Source: CAWIJJ01 sp963836405 | Lineage (GTDB): Bacteria > Acidobacteriota > Terriglobia > Bryobacterales > Bryobacteraceae | Assembly (NCBI GenBank): GCA_963836405.1 | Contig: CAWIJL010000007.1 | Location: forward strand, 62,001-126,000 | Direction of reading: 5' to 3' | DNA length: 64,000 nt | Shown: positions 1 through 7,867 of the stretch, in pieces | Layout of the letters: every line of letters begins with the position of its first letter | How positions within the stretch are numbered: the first letter of the stretch is position 1 | Position numbers and translations under genes: made by a program | The notes under the pieces: model-generated | Database searches by the model: none | The model's input: only the letters and a program-made list of their open reading frames with translations | Told to the model about the DNA's origin: nothing

Positions 1-683
1 GGTGCTGCCGACGACGGGGACTATCTACACGCACGAAGCGGTGGCGGCGGATCCCATCGGGCTCAATTCGAATCTCGGGTATTACACGAACTTCGTGAAT
101 CTGTTGGACCTGGCCGCAGCGGCGGTGCCGGCCGGTTTCCGGCCCAACGGGCTGCCGTTCGGAATTTCGCTGATCGGCCCGGCGTTCAGCGAAGAGGCGC
201 TGCTGGCCCTGGGGGACCGATTCCACCGCGCGCACGGCGGTGGTGCCGGGACCGGCACTGGACCTTTCCGACTGCGCGCCGGGATGCATTCCGGTGGCGG
301 TGGTGGGCGCGCACCTTTCCGGCCAGCCGTTGAATTCGCAGCTCACCGAGCGCGGGGCCAAGATGGTGCGCGCATGCCGCACCGCGCCCGGGTACCGGCT
401 GTATGCGCTGGAAGGGACGATGCCGCCGAAACCCGGCCTGGTGCGCGAGGATGGATTCCGGGGCGCGGGCATCGAGGTGGAGGTGTGGGCGGTGCCGGAG
501 GATCAGTTCGGAAGTTTCGTGGCCGCAGTGCCGCCGCCGCTGGGCATCGGGAACGTGGTGCTGGATGACGGCTCGACGGTGAAGTGCTTCATTTGCGAAC
601 CGTACGCGTTGCGAGACGCCACCGACATCACGCGGTTCGGCGGCTGGAAGGGGTACCTGTCGCAGCCGCTATTAACAAGGTGA
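1..683 (+). pseudogene. atzF: Allophanate hydrolase, 3' part, frameshifted (partial at window edge)
   Basis: Allophanate hydrolase splits allophanate into ammonia and CO2, the step after urea or guanidine carboxylase. The first ~75 codons (frame 2) read as the end of an amidase-signature domain, including a GFRPNGLPFGISLIG block. From about base 232 the homologous reading moves to frame 3, giving the usual C-terminal domain with AVVGAHLSGQPLN near 300 and a GYLSQ block just before the TGA at 681-683. Joining the two needs one surplus base removed in the CGCGCGC tract near 227-234. Neither frame alone makes a complete C-terminus, so this is either real decay or a sequencing indel. The 5' end lies outside the window. 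An ABC importer with the same strand follows 106 bases later and its first gene is also frameshifted. Family assignment is confident; pseudogene status is not. Confidence 0.75.
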
Positions 684-703
684 ATCGGCCCTATAAAAGA
701 TTC

Positions 704-726
704 AAGGTGGCCGCGCCCGCCGCCTT
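704..726 (+). other. Short hairpin between allophanate hydrolase and ABC importer genes
   Basis: AAGGTGGC (704-711) can pair with GCCGCCTT (719-726) over eight base pairs with one G-T wobble and a seven-base loop. It lacks a T-tract, so it is not a convincing terminator; it may mark mRNA processing or partial polarity between the two genes. Confidence 0.3.
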
Positions 727-789
727 TGATAGAATTCAACAAGATCCAGCGGCCTCGTCGCCACTGAGTTTACAACTACAGGAACGACG

Positions 790-1849
790 ATGCTTTGGCG
801 CTTCTTCACAATACTTGTCTTTGCCATCAGTGCATTCGCACAGAAACCTTCTTTCACGGTGGGCTGGTCGGTGTATGCCGGGTGGACGCCTTACTACTAC
901 ATGCACAAGTCCGGCATGCTGCGCAAGTGGGCGGATAAATACGGCATCACGATCAAGGTGAAACGGTTCGACTACGCGCCCTCGCTGGACGCCTTCGTAG
1001 CCAAGAACATCGACGCCTGCACCATGACGAACATGGAGGCGCTGGACATGCCGGCGGCTTCGGGCGTTCCGACCACGGCCATCCTGGTGGGCGATTACTC
1101 CAACGGCAACGACGCGCTGCTGGTGCGCGGCGGCTTGCAACTGAAGGACATGCCGGGGAAGAAAACTGCTGCTGGTGCAGAAGACGGTTTCCGAATACCT
1201 GCTCGACCGCGCCATGACGATGAACGGACTGCGCGACCAGATCAAGCGCGTGCGGATCATGAACACGAGCGATGCCGATATCGCGACGGCATTCATCGGC
1301 GACCGCGGGGCGTCAGCGGTGGTGACGTGGAAGCCGATGGTTTCGCAACTGGCGCAGCAGAAGGGCGTGACGGCCTTGTTCGACTCTTCGAAAATTCCGG
1401 GCGAGATTCTGGACCTGACGGTGGTGCGCACCGATGTGCTGACGCGGCCGGACGGGGCGGGAAAGAAGTTTGCGAAGGCTCTGACGGGGGCCTGGTACGA
1501 GATGCTCGGGATGATGTCGGCGCCGGCGCCGGCGAGCGATAAGGTGCTGGCGGCGATCGCGGCAGGGTCGCAGGATACGCTCGCTTCGTACAAGGAACAG
1601 CTCAGCACGACCAAGATGTTTTATTCGCCCAGGGACGCGGCGGCTTTTACGGCGTCCGCACAGATGAAGGACAAGATGGCGCTGGTGCGGCAGTTCTGCT
1701 TCGACCACGGGCTGCTGGGATCGAATACGAAGTCGGTGGACGACGTGGCCATCCGGTATCCGGACGGCAGCGTGCAAGGCAAGCCGGACCGCGTGCGGCT
1801 GGTGTTCGACGCCACTTACATGCAGATGGCGGCGCAGGGGAAGCTGTAA
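790..1849 (+). pseudogene. NitT/TauT-type ABC transporter substrate-binding protein, one frameshift
   Basis: Periplasmic binding protein of a nitrate/taurine-type importer. It starts at ATG 790 with a hydrophobic signal peptide ending near AFAQ (residue 18). A GWSVYAGWTPYYY block follows, then an NIDACTMTNMEAL block typical of this family. The reading is continuous in frame 1 to about 1161 and in frame 2 from about 1160 to the TAA at 1847-1849. Removing one A from the AAAA run at 1162-1165 restores GKKLLLVQKTVSEYLL across the junction, so a single inserted base explains the break. The TAA overlaps the permease ATG (TAATG), showing operon coupling. The allophanate hydrolase upstream suggests the 'urea carboxylase-related' importer class, whose substrate in several bacteria is probably guanidine or urea; that substrate is inference. 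Confidence 0.75.
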
Positions 1850-2709
1850 TGTCGGCCGGATTCCTGCTGATTCACGCGCGTCCGAACCGCTTGTGGACCG
1901 GCATACTCTCCTGGACGCTGTTCGCATTGGGAATCGGCGCGTATTTGTGGGTGGCGCAGGCGCGGCATCGCGAAAATCCGGAAGACCGCGTGACTCCCAC
2001 GGTCAGCGCGATGGCGCGGGGCATGTACAACGCGGTGATGCAGCCGGCGGAGGAAGACGAAATACTCGAGACGGAGCCGCGCTCTTTCCTGGAGCGATTT
2101 TCGCGAAGCATGCTGTGGAAGGACACGCGCGCCACCTCGCGCCGGTTCGCGTACAGCCTGCTGCTGCTGATTCCGGCGGTACTGCTAGGGCTGCACATGG
2201 GACTGTTCCCGTATGCCGGCGTGTTCTTTTTGCGCTTCGTGCTGTTCTTCGACAAGATCGTGGCGCTCTCGCTGCTGCCGATTCTGTTCATCGCCTTCGG
2301 CATCGACGAACTGTCGAAGATCATGCTGATCGCGATCGGGGTGACGCCGACGATCATCCTGGACTGCTTCAACCTGACGCGCAGCGTGCCGCCGGAGCAG
2401 GTGGTGAAGGGGTTCACGCTGGGCGCGGGGGATTTCGACGTGGCGTACCGGGTGGTGCTGAAACAGATCGCGCCGCGGGTGCTCAATTCCATCCGGCTCA
2501 ATTTGAAGTCGGTGATGCTGTTTCTGTTCGCGGGGGAGATGATCGCGTCCAACGACGGACTGGCGTACCGCATCGCGCTGCTGCGGCGGCACATGGGCAT
2601 GGACGTGATTATTCCGTATGTGCTGTGGGTAGCGCTGCTGCTGTTCCTGGTGGATCTGGCGATGCGGCTGGTCAACCGGAAACTCCATCCCTGGTTCCGG
2701 GAGGCCTGA
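1849..2709 (+). CDS. ABC transporter permease, NitT/TauT type
   Basis: Inner-membrane permease of the importer begun by the frameshifted binding protein. It is 286 aa, near the family's usual 250-290. There is an N-terminal membrane segment (residues ~20-38), a cytoplasmic linker with an acidic EEDEILE patch, then a block of helices from ~105 to the end. The cytoplasmic EAA-like loop that docks the ATPase lies around residues 186-205 (LGAGDFDVAYRVVLKQIAP). The start ATG overlaps the upstream stop by one base and the ATPase gene starts three bases after its stop, so the three are one transcript. Unlike the upstream gene it is intact. Substrate is not readable from the sequence. Confidence 0.85.
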   Translation: MSAGFLLIHARPNRLWTGILSWTLFALGIGAYLWVAQARHRENPEDRVTPTVSAMARGMYNAVMQPAEEDEILETEPRSFLERFSRSMLWKDTRATSRRFAYSLLLLIPAVLLGLHMGLFPYAGVFFLRFVLFFDKIVALSLLPILFIAFGIDELSKIMLIAIGVTPTIILDCFNLTRSVPPEQVVKGFTLGAGDFDVAYRVVLKQIAPRVLNSIRLNLKSVMLFLFAGEMIASNDGLAYRIALLRRHMGMDVIIPYVLWVALLLFLVDLAMRLVNRKLHPWFREA

Positions 2710-2712
2710 ATC

Positions 2713-3498
2713 ATGCCGCTGATCCGCATTGAAGACACATTCGTGGCGTACGGTTCGCCTTCGCGGGCGGTGCTGGCGGGAATCGATCTGGAGATCGAAG
2801 AGGGCGAATTCGTGTGCCTGCTGGGGCAGACGGGCTGCGGGAAATCGACGCTGCTGCGGCTGATTCTGGGCAGCGAGCGGCCGCTGCGGGGGCGGATTCT
2901 GGTGGACGGGCGGGAACATCGCCAGCCGGACCGGACGCGCGGCTACGTGCCGCAGAAGTACTCGCTGTTCCCGGATAAAACGGTGCTGGACAACATCACG
3001 TTCGGTCCGGAGGTGTGCGAGTTCGGATTGCTGGGACGGTTCACGCCGGCGTTTTACCGGCGGCGGCGGCAACTGCGGGAAGAGGCTTACGATTACCTGC
3101 GGCGCACCGGATTGCGGGAAAGCGACGGGAAGAAATATCCGGACCAGCTTTCCGGAGGCATGCAGCAGCGGGTGGCGATTGCGCAGGCGCTGATGGCGCA
3201 ACCGCGCATCCTGCTGATGGACGAGGCGTTCAGCGCGCTCGATTCGGGCACGCGGCGCGAGATGCAGCAACTGGTGCGCGCGCTGTGGCGAACGACGCGC
3301 ACGACGATACTGTTCGTCACGCACAACACGGACGAGGCGCTGCGGATGGGGACGCGGATCGTGGTGCTTGCGAAGGAAGGTCCGGATTCAGGGTCGCGGG
3401 TGGCGATGGACATGGCGGTACCGGAAGCGCGGTCGGAGGACGACCTGCCGCGGTTGACGCGGCAACTGGAGAACGAGCTGAGCCCGATCGGAGGGTGA
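2713..3498 (+). CDS. ABC transporter ATP-binding protein, NitT/TauT type
   Basis: ATPase subunit powering the importer at the inner membrane face. All motifs are present in 261 aa: Walker A GQTGCGKST (residues 38-46), Q-loop at Q81, signature LSGGMQQR (146-153), Walker B ILLMDE (166-171), and the switch histidine in FVTHNTDEA near 203. The region around residues 105-125, containing a FYRRRRQ stretch, is a family-typical insertion between Q-loop and signature. Last gene of the operon; its stop is ten bases from the convergent stop of the methyltransferase. Confidence 0.9.
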   Translation: MPLIRIEDTFVAYGSPSRAVLAGIDLEIEEGEFVCLLGQTGCGKSTLLRLILGSERPLRGRILVDGREHRQPDRTRGYVPQKYSLFPDKTVLDNITFGPEVCEFGLLGRFTPAFYRRRRQLREEAYDYLRRTGLRESDGKKYPDQLSGGMQQRVAIAQALMAQPRILLMDEAFSALDSGTRREMQQLVRALWRTTRTTILFVTHNTDEALRMGTRIVVLAKEGPDSGSRVAMDMAVPEARSEDDLPRLTRQLENELSPIGG

Positions 3499-3508
3499 GG
3501 CGGCGGAT

Positions 3509-4222
3509 CTAATTGGCTTCGCCAACCCTGGTGCGCGTGGCCGGCGAAATCCAGAGCCAGACGACGCTGGCCGCGAGGATTGTGTAGAACGCGGCGAGAT
3601 TCGATGTTACGGCGAAAGTCAGCACGGCGGCGGCGAAGCCCCAGCACCAGGACTCCGCTTTGAATCCCCGGGCCCACGCCGGCTGCTCTCCGGCCGAAGC
3701 GACGCGCGGCCACGGGGAGGGCGAGAGTCTGGGCACCGAGTGAAGGTAGGCCCGGTACGGCTTACCCTGGATCGCGCCGAGCTCGGCCTCTTCCCGCAGG
3801 ATGAGGCGGTAAGAGAAGACCACCGTCGCCAGGATTGCCAGCGGGAAACCGATCCGGTTCATCATCAGGCCCAGGCCAGCCGCCATGATCGTGTTACCCA
3901 GATAGAGAGGATTGCGGACTCTCCGATAGGGCCCACCGGCCACCAGCGCTTCGGTTTTTACGCCGGCAGCGTACACAACTTCCGCGCGCAGGTAGGACGA
4001 GGCCCACGTGCGCAGAAACGCCGCGGCAGCGAGCAGGGCGGCGGCGATAAAAAACACGAAGCGAGACACGAGATTTGCGTTCATTCGCAGCACCGGGCCA
4101 ATCCAGTTGGCAATGGCAACCCCCGCGTTGTGGGGATCGAGCGCGTATAGCGGAAAGGTAAAACCGAAGATCAGTCCGAAAATCAGGGCCCTGTTTCTGA
4201 ACTCCCAATCCGTCGCCTTCAT
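3509..4222 (-). CDS. Isoprenylcysteine/phospholipid methyltransferase-family membrane protein
   Basis: 237 aa integral membrane protein of the ICMT/PEMT-like methyltransferase superfamily, which moves a methyl group from SAM to a membrane-embedded substrate. Hydrophobic segments lie at about 11-30, 50-70 and 115-140. The family signature is clear: GPYRRVRNPLYLGN (residues ~97-110), then an REEAEL motif with a Y..Y pair and VPR (~143-165). An extra C-terminal hydrophobic stretch (~192-225) is present. It starts at ATG 4222 and is transcribed away from the ADOP gene. The substrate in bacteria of this type is unknown. Confidence 0.75.
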   Translation of the reverse strand: MKATDWEFRNRALIFGLIFGFTFPLYALDPHNAGVAIANWIGPVLRMNANLVSRFVFFIAAALLAAAAFLRTWASSYLRAEVVYAAGVKTEALVAGGPYRRVRNPLYLGNTIMAAGLGLMMNRIGFPLAILATVVFSYRLILREEAELGAIQGKPYRAYLHSVPRLSPSPWPRVASAGEQPAWARGFKAESWCWGFAAAVLTFAVTSNLAAFYTILAASVVWLWISPATRTRVGEAN

Positions 4223-4268
4223 GCCGTTAGTTTACCGGGTGGCGGTGGACACCGGGTTCTCTGGCCGC

Positions 4269-4295
4269 TTGGCAAGCCCGGCTGTTCGCTATAAC
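4269..4295 (+). promoter_or_regulatory. Possible sigma-70 promoter for the ADOP permease
   Basis: TTGGCA (4269-4274) and TATAAC (4290-4295) are separated by 15 bases, slightly short of optimal. They sit about 40 bases before the GTG start at 4336, which also has GGAG at 4324-4327 with eight-base spacing. Confidence 0.35.
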
Positions 4296-4335
4296 CTTCC
4301 TAACGAGCTTAGGAGAGCGACCCGGAGCGCGCCCG

Positions 4336-6891
4336 GTGACGCCGCAAGACGATATCTGCCGGCGGGGTATGACGCGCGCCGAGGCAAGAAGAAAAGCACG
4401 ACTGGAATTCGGAGCACCAGAACGCTACAAGGACGAATGCCGTGAATCGTCCGGGCTACGACTGTTCGACGAATTGCGGGCCGACTTACTGTACACCGCA
4501 CGCACTCTGCGGAAGAGCCCGGGCTTCGCCGGCGTCGTGGTACTTTCGCTGGCGCTTGGAATTGGCGCCAACACAGCAATTTTCAGTGTTCTGAATGGCA
4601 TTCTCCTGCGCCCACTGCCTTTCCGGGATCAAGACCGCCTCGTCTCCATTGACGAGGAAATGCCGCGATCAACGGCTTCGATACGGGCCTTTCGCGCCCT
4701 GCCGCTGATGAACGTCCTCTTACAGCGCGAGCACGTCCACAGCGTGGAAGACATGGCGGCCCTGCAGTACGCGGTGTATCAGCTGATCGATGTTACTGAG
4801 CCGGAGGAGTTACGGGCAGGATGGGTGACGGCAAATATGTGCCCGTTTCTGGGAATTCAACCCGTGATTGGCAGGTGCTTCACATCGGAGGACGAGAAAA
4901 ATAAGGCACCGGTCACGATGCCGACTTACGGCCTGTGGCGACGACAGTTCGGGGGTGATCCGGGCATTGTTGGGAAGCCGGTTGCCTTGCGGGACTTCGA
5001 AGGGAACAAGCGGTTTACGGTTATCGGAGTCATTCCACAGAGCTTCCAACTCATACAGAGCGTGGACCTCCTGATGCCGCTGTCGGAATCCCGAAACTAT
5101 CGCGAGCGCAATTCGAGTTGGAGTCCAAGCGTCCTTATCGCAAGATTAAAGCCGCGAATCCAGCCCGCACAGGCGCGAGCCGAACTGTTGGCCATGCAGC
5201 GCCGGATGTTTCCCAGTGAGCACGAAGGCGCCGGCGGCCTCAGAATCGTGGTCCTGCCGGTGGCGGAGTACCTGGCCAGACAGGTGAAGACCGGCCTCCT
5301 GGTTTTGTTCTGCGTGGTCACGCTGGTGCTGCTCATCACATGCGCGAACGTCGCCAACCTGATACTGAGCAGGGATGCAGGACGACTGCGCGAGATCGCC
5401 GTACGGACATCGCTGGGAGCAGCACGGCTCCGGATCTGCCGCCAGTTGATGACGGAAGCTTTAACACTTTCTTTAGGGGGCGGACTGGCCGGGCTGGCCG
5501 GCTCCTATTGGATGGTGAAAGGCGTGAAAGAGCTGGCGTTCGCGCGGCTTCCAAGAGTGGATGACATCAGCATTGACTGGATGGTGTTGGCGTTCACGGC
5601 GTTGATTTCGGTGGCGAGCGGATTACTGTTTGGGCTGCTGCCGGCGATCCGACTGTCGCGGGTGGACCTGGCAACTGCGATGAAAGCCGGGGGTGCGGGT
5701 GCAATCGGAGGAAGGCATCACCAGAGAGTGATGAACGGGTTGGTCGTCTTCGAGGTGGCACTCTGCGCAGCCGCCTTGATGAGCGCGGGCCTGCTCATCA
5801 ACACATTTATCCGGCTGAAGGGAATTGATCCTGGTTTTCGATCCGACCGACTGCTGGTGGCGAGCCTCAATAGCCAGGGAATGAGCCTGCCATCGACCAA
5901 TAGCCTCTACAACGACGTGTTGGTCCGCGTACGTTCCATTCCGGGTGTAGAGGCGGCCACACTAACCAACTATCCCCCGCCGTACCACATCCGGAGTATC
6001 CAGAATTTCCGGCGGCCGGAGAAGTCCGACGTAGCGGGAACCGGGGGACCGCGGGCGAACGCGCGGGTGGTCAGTCCGGGATATTTTCGGACGATGGGGA
6101 TTCGACTCCTACGTGGCAGAGATCTCGAGGCGGGAGACGCCGGCACTTCACGCCGCGCCGTGGTAATCAGCTCGGCGATGGCGCATCACTACTGGCCGGG
6201 CGAGGAGCCGATCGGCAGGACAATCCTCCTTCAGGAGTACCGCAAAGAAGTGGCGGCGGAAATTGTGGGAGTGGTCAGCGACGTACGGCAAGTGGGGCTG
6301 CGGGACGAGCCCGAAGACCAGATGTATTTCAGCTACGCGCAGGTGGTTGCACCTGGCGGCCAAACACTGATCGTAAGAGCGGCGGGGAATCCCCAGACTT
6401 TGGCCGAGGTTGTGAAGCGGGAAATCCGCGCCGTCGACCGGAACCAGTCACCCCGGATGACGACGATGGATAAATTGCTCGCCGCCGAGGTAGCGGAGCC
6501 GCGATTTTACATGATTATGCTGGGGGCCTATGGCGGCCTTGCATTGACGCTGACGACACTGGGAATCGGGGGGCTGGTAGTATTCTCAGTCACTCGGCGG
6601 AGGCGGGAGATCGGTCTTCGGATATCGTTCGGGGCGACTCGCCGAGGCCTGTTGCGAATGTTTGCGACCGCCAATCTGAAGTTAGTCGTCGCCGGTCTGA
6701 TGATTGGTATGCCAGTATCCTGGGGGTTAAGCCGGTACGCGAGAACATTGCTTTTTGAGGTCACCCCGACCGATCCAACGACAATCGCCTTGGTTTTGGC
6801 CTTGTTGGCCGGCGTGTCGTTAGCAGTCTCGGTAGCGACAGCATTGAGAGCCACAACAATCGAACCAGCCAGCGTCTTGCGCCACGAATAA
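4336..6891 (+). CDS. ADOP-family (MacB/FtsX-like) ABC permease, N-terminus short
   Basis: 851 aa permease of the acidobacterial duplicated orphan permease type: two MacB periplasmic core domains alternating with two FtsX-like membrane domains and no ATPase gene beside it. The RTLRKSPGFAGVVVLSLALG block (residues ~55-75) begins the first membrane helix. FtsX-like helices lie around 315-430 and 740-840, and a second core domain starts near 455. The usual ~50-residue N-terminal helical leader (the DEELRFHLE-type segment) is missing: the protein begins within the RGMTRAEARRKARLEFG segment. No ATG/GTG/TTG exists in frame upstream back to the stop at 4228, and GTG 4336 has a GGAG site, so the shortened start is probably what is translated. 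Role unknown; this family is linked to efflux or lipoprotein-like export only by homology. Confidence 0.85.
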   Translation: MTPQDDICRRGMTRAEARRKARLEFGAPERYKDECRESSGLRLFDELRADLLYTARTLRKSPGFAGVVVLSLALGIGANTAIFSVLNGILLRPLPFRDQDRLVSIDEEMPRSTASIRAFRALPLMNVLLQREHVHSVEDMAALQYAVYQLIDVTEPEELRAGWVTANMCPFLGIQPVIGRCFTSEDEKNKAPVTMPTYGLWRRQFGGDPGIVGKPVALRDFEGNKRFTVIGVIPQSFQLIQSVDLLMPLSESRNYRERNSSWSPSVLIARLKPRIQPAQARAELLAMQRRMFPSEHEGAGGLRIVVLPVAEYLARQVKTGLLVLFCVVTLVLLITCANVANLILSRDAGRLREIAVRTSLGAARLRICRQLMTEALTLSLGGGLAGLAGSYWMVKGVKELAFARLPRVDDISIDWMVLAFTALISVASGLLFGLLPAIRLSRVDLATAMKAGGAGAIGGRHHQRVMNGLVVFEVALCAAALMSAGLLINTFIRLKGIDPGFRSDRLLVASLNSQGMSLPSTNSLYNDVLVRVRSIPGVEAATLTNYPPPYHIRSIQNFRRPEKSDVAGTGGPRANARVVSPGYFRTMGIRLLRGRDLEAGDAGTSRRAVVISSAMAHHYWPGEEPIGRTILLQEYRKEVAAEIVGVVSDVRQVGLRDEPEDQMYFSYAQVVAPGGQTLIVRAAGNPQTLAEVVKREIRAVDRNQSPRMTTMDKLLAAEVAEPRFYMIMLGAYGGLALTLTTLGIGGLVVFSVTRRRREIGLRISFGATRRGLLRMFATANLKLVVAGLMIGMPVSWGLSRYARTLLFEVTPTDPTTIALVLALLAGVSLAVSVATALRATTIEPASVLRHE

Positions 6892-6905
6892 TCCAGAGCC
6901 GCGAT

Positions 6906-7778
6906 CTATTCGCCAGTGCGCCGGGGCTCGCGCGGCCAGATGGTGAAATCGCGGAAGAAGGCGCGCACGGGCTTGCCGCGCATCGCTTCCAAACCTTCGA
7001 GCAGTTCGAGCAGGTGGGCGCGGCCGAGTTCGAGAGTGTGCTCGCGGGGCTGGTACGCCGTGCCGACGGGGTAATCGACGAAGGGCGTGGACGATTGCTC
7101 GATGTGGCATCCGAGGATATGAGCGACGGGACGGCTATCTGTGAAGCGAACGAGGCGGCGGGTGCTGGCGAGGTACGCGTCGAAATCGGAGACGTAAAGG
7201 CGGCCGGGATAAAGGTGGTCGCCGGTGAGCAGGATTCCGGTGGCGCGGTCGTAGTAAGCAACGTGGGCGGGCTCGTGGCCGGGGATGGGAACGACGTCCA
7301 GGACGCGGCCGCCGAGGTCGAGGGAGCCGGTGTCCTCGGGCCAGTTGTCGATGCCGAAGGCCTGCTTGACGGCGTCCACGTTGGCGGGGATGAAGGTGAC
7401 GGCGGGATCGGCGAGGAAAGCTTTGTCGCCGGCGATGTGGTCGCCGTGACCGTGGGAGTGGGCGACGACGAGGTCGATGGCGGCGAGGCCCGCGCGCTTC
7501 GACCACTTGCCCAGGAGGTCGCGCACGATGGCGGCTGCGTCGCTCGCACCGGCACCGGTATCGACCAGGAGGGCGCGCTGCTTGCCCGCGATCAGGTACA
7601 GGAACGGCTTTTCGTAATGCGCGCAGCCGGACTCGCGGAGGATGAAGAAATTGGGATTGTATTCGTGAATCTGCCAGGCGGGCAACTCGAGGCAATCGGG
7701 ACCGCCGGTGGCCCAGGCGGCAGGCAGGACGCCGGTTTCGAGGGAGGCGGGAGCGGCGGACAGCAGGGTAATGGACAC
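6906..7778 (-). CDS. MBL-fold metallo-hydrolase, probably exported; start uncertain
   Basis: Metallo-beta-lactamase-fold hydrolase with the zinc motif H-S-H-G-H-G-D-H at residues 107-114, a PGHEPAHV block near 174 and GDH near 191. From GTG 7778 it is 290 aa and begins with the back half of a signal peptide (SITLLSAAPAS). The hydrophobic run continues upstream in frame (FAGICLAV), yet no ATG, GTG or TTG precedes it before the TonB receptor's end, so the real start is either GTG 7778 with a very short leader or has been lost or mis-sequenced. It follows the TonB receptor on the same strand with an 89-base gap. Substrate unknown. Confidence 0.75.
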   Translation of the reverse strand: MSITLLSAAPASLETGVLPAAWATGGPDCLELPAWQIHEYNPNFFILRESGCAHYEKPFLYLIAGKQRALLVDTGAGASDAAAIVRDLLGKWSKRAGLAAIDLVVAHSHGHGDHIAGDKAFLADPAVTFIPANVDAVKQAFGIDNWPEDTGSLDLGGRVLDVVPIPGHEPAHVAYYDRATGILLTGDHLYPGRLYVSDFDAYLASTRRLVRFTDSRPVAHILGCHIEQSSTPFVDYPVGTAYQPREHTLELGRAHLLELLEGLEAMRGKPVRAFFRDFTIWPREPRRTGE

Positions 7779-7867
7779 GGCGAGACAGATCCCGGCGAAC
7801 GGATGCGGCCCGCCACCGGAGTGGCGAGCCGCGAACCTTCGAGGATACCCGATTTTGGCGGAGCGCT

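Noticed and set aside
684..789. Guanidine riboswitch upstream of the urea/guanidine-type importer
   Set aside because: I looked for ykkC or mini-ykkC features (paired hairpins with ACGR loops). Only one weak hairpin without such loops is present.
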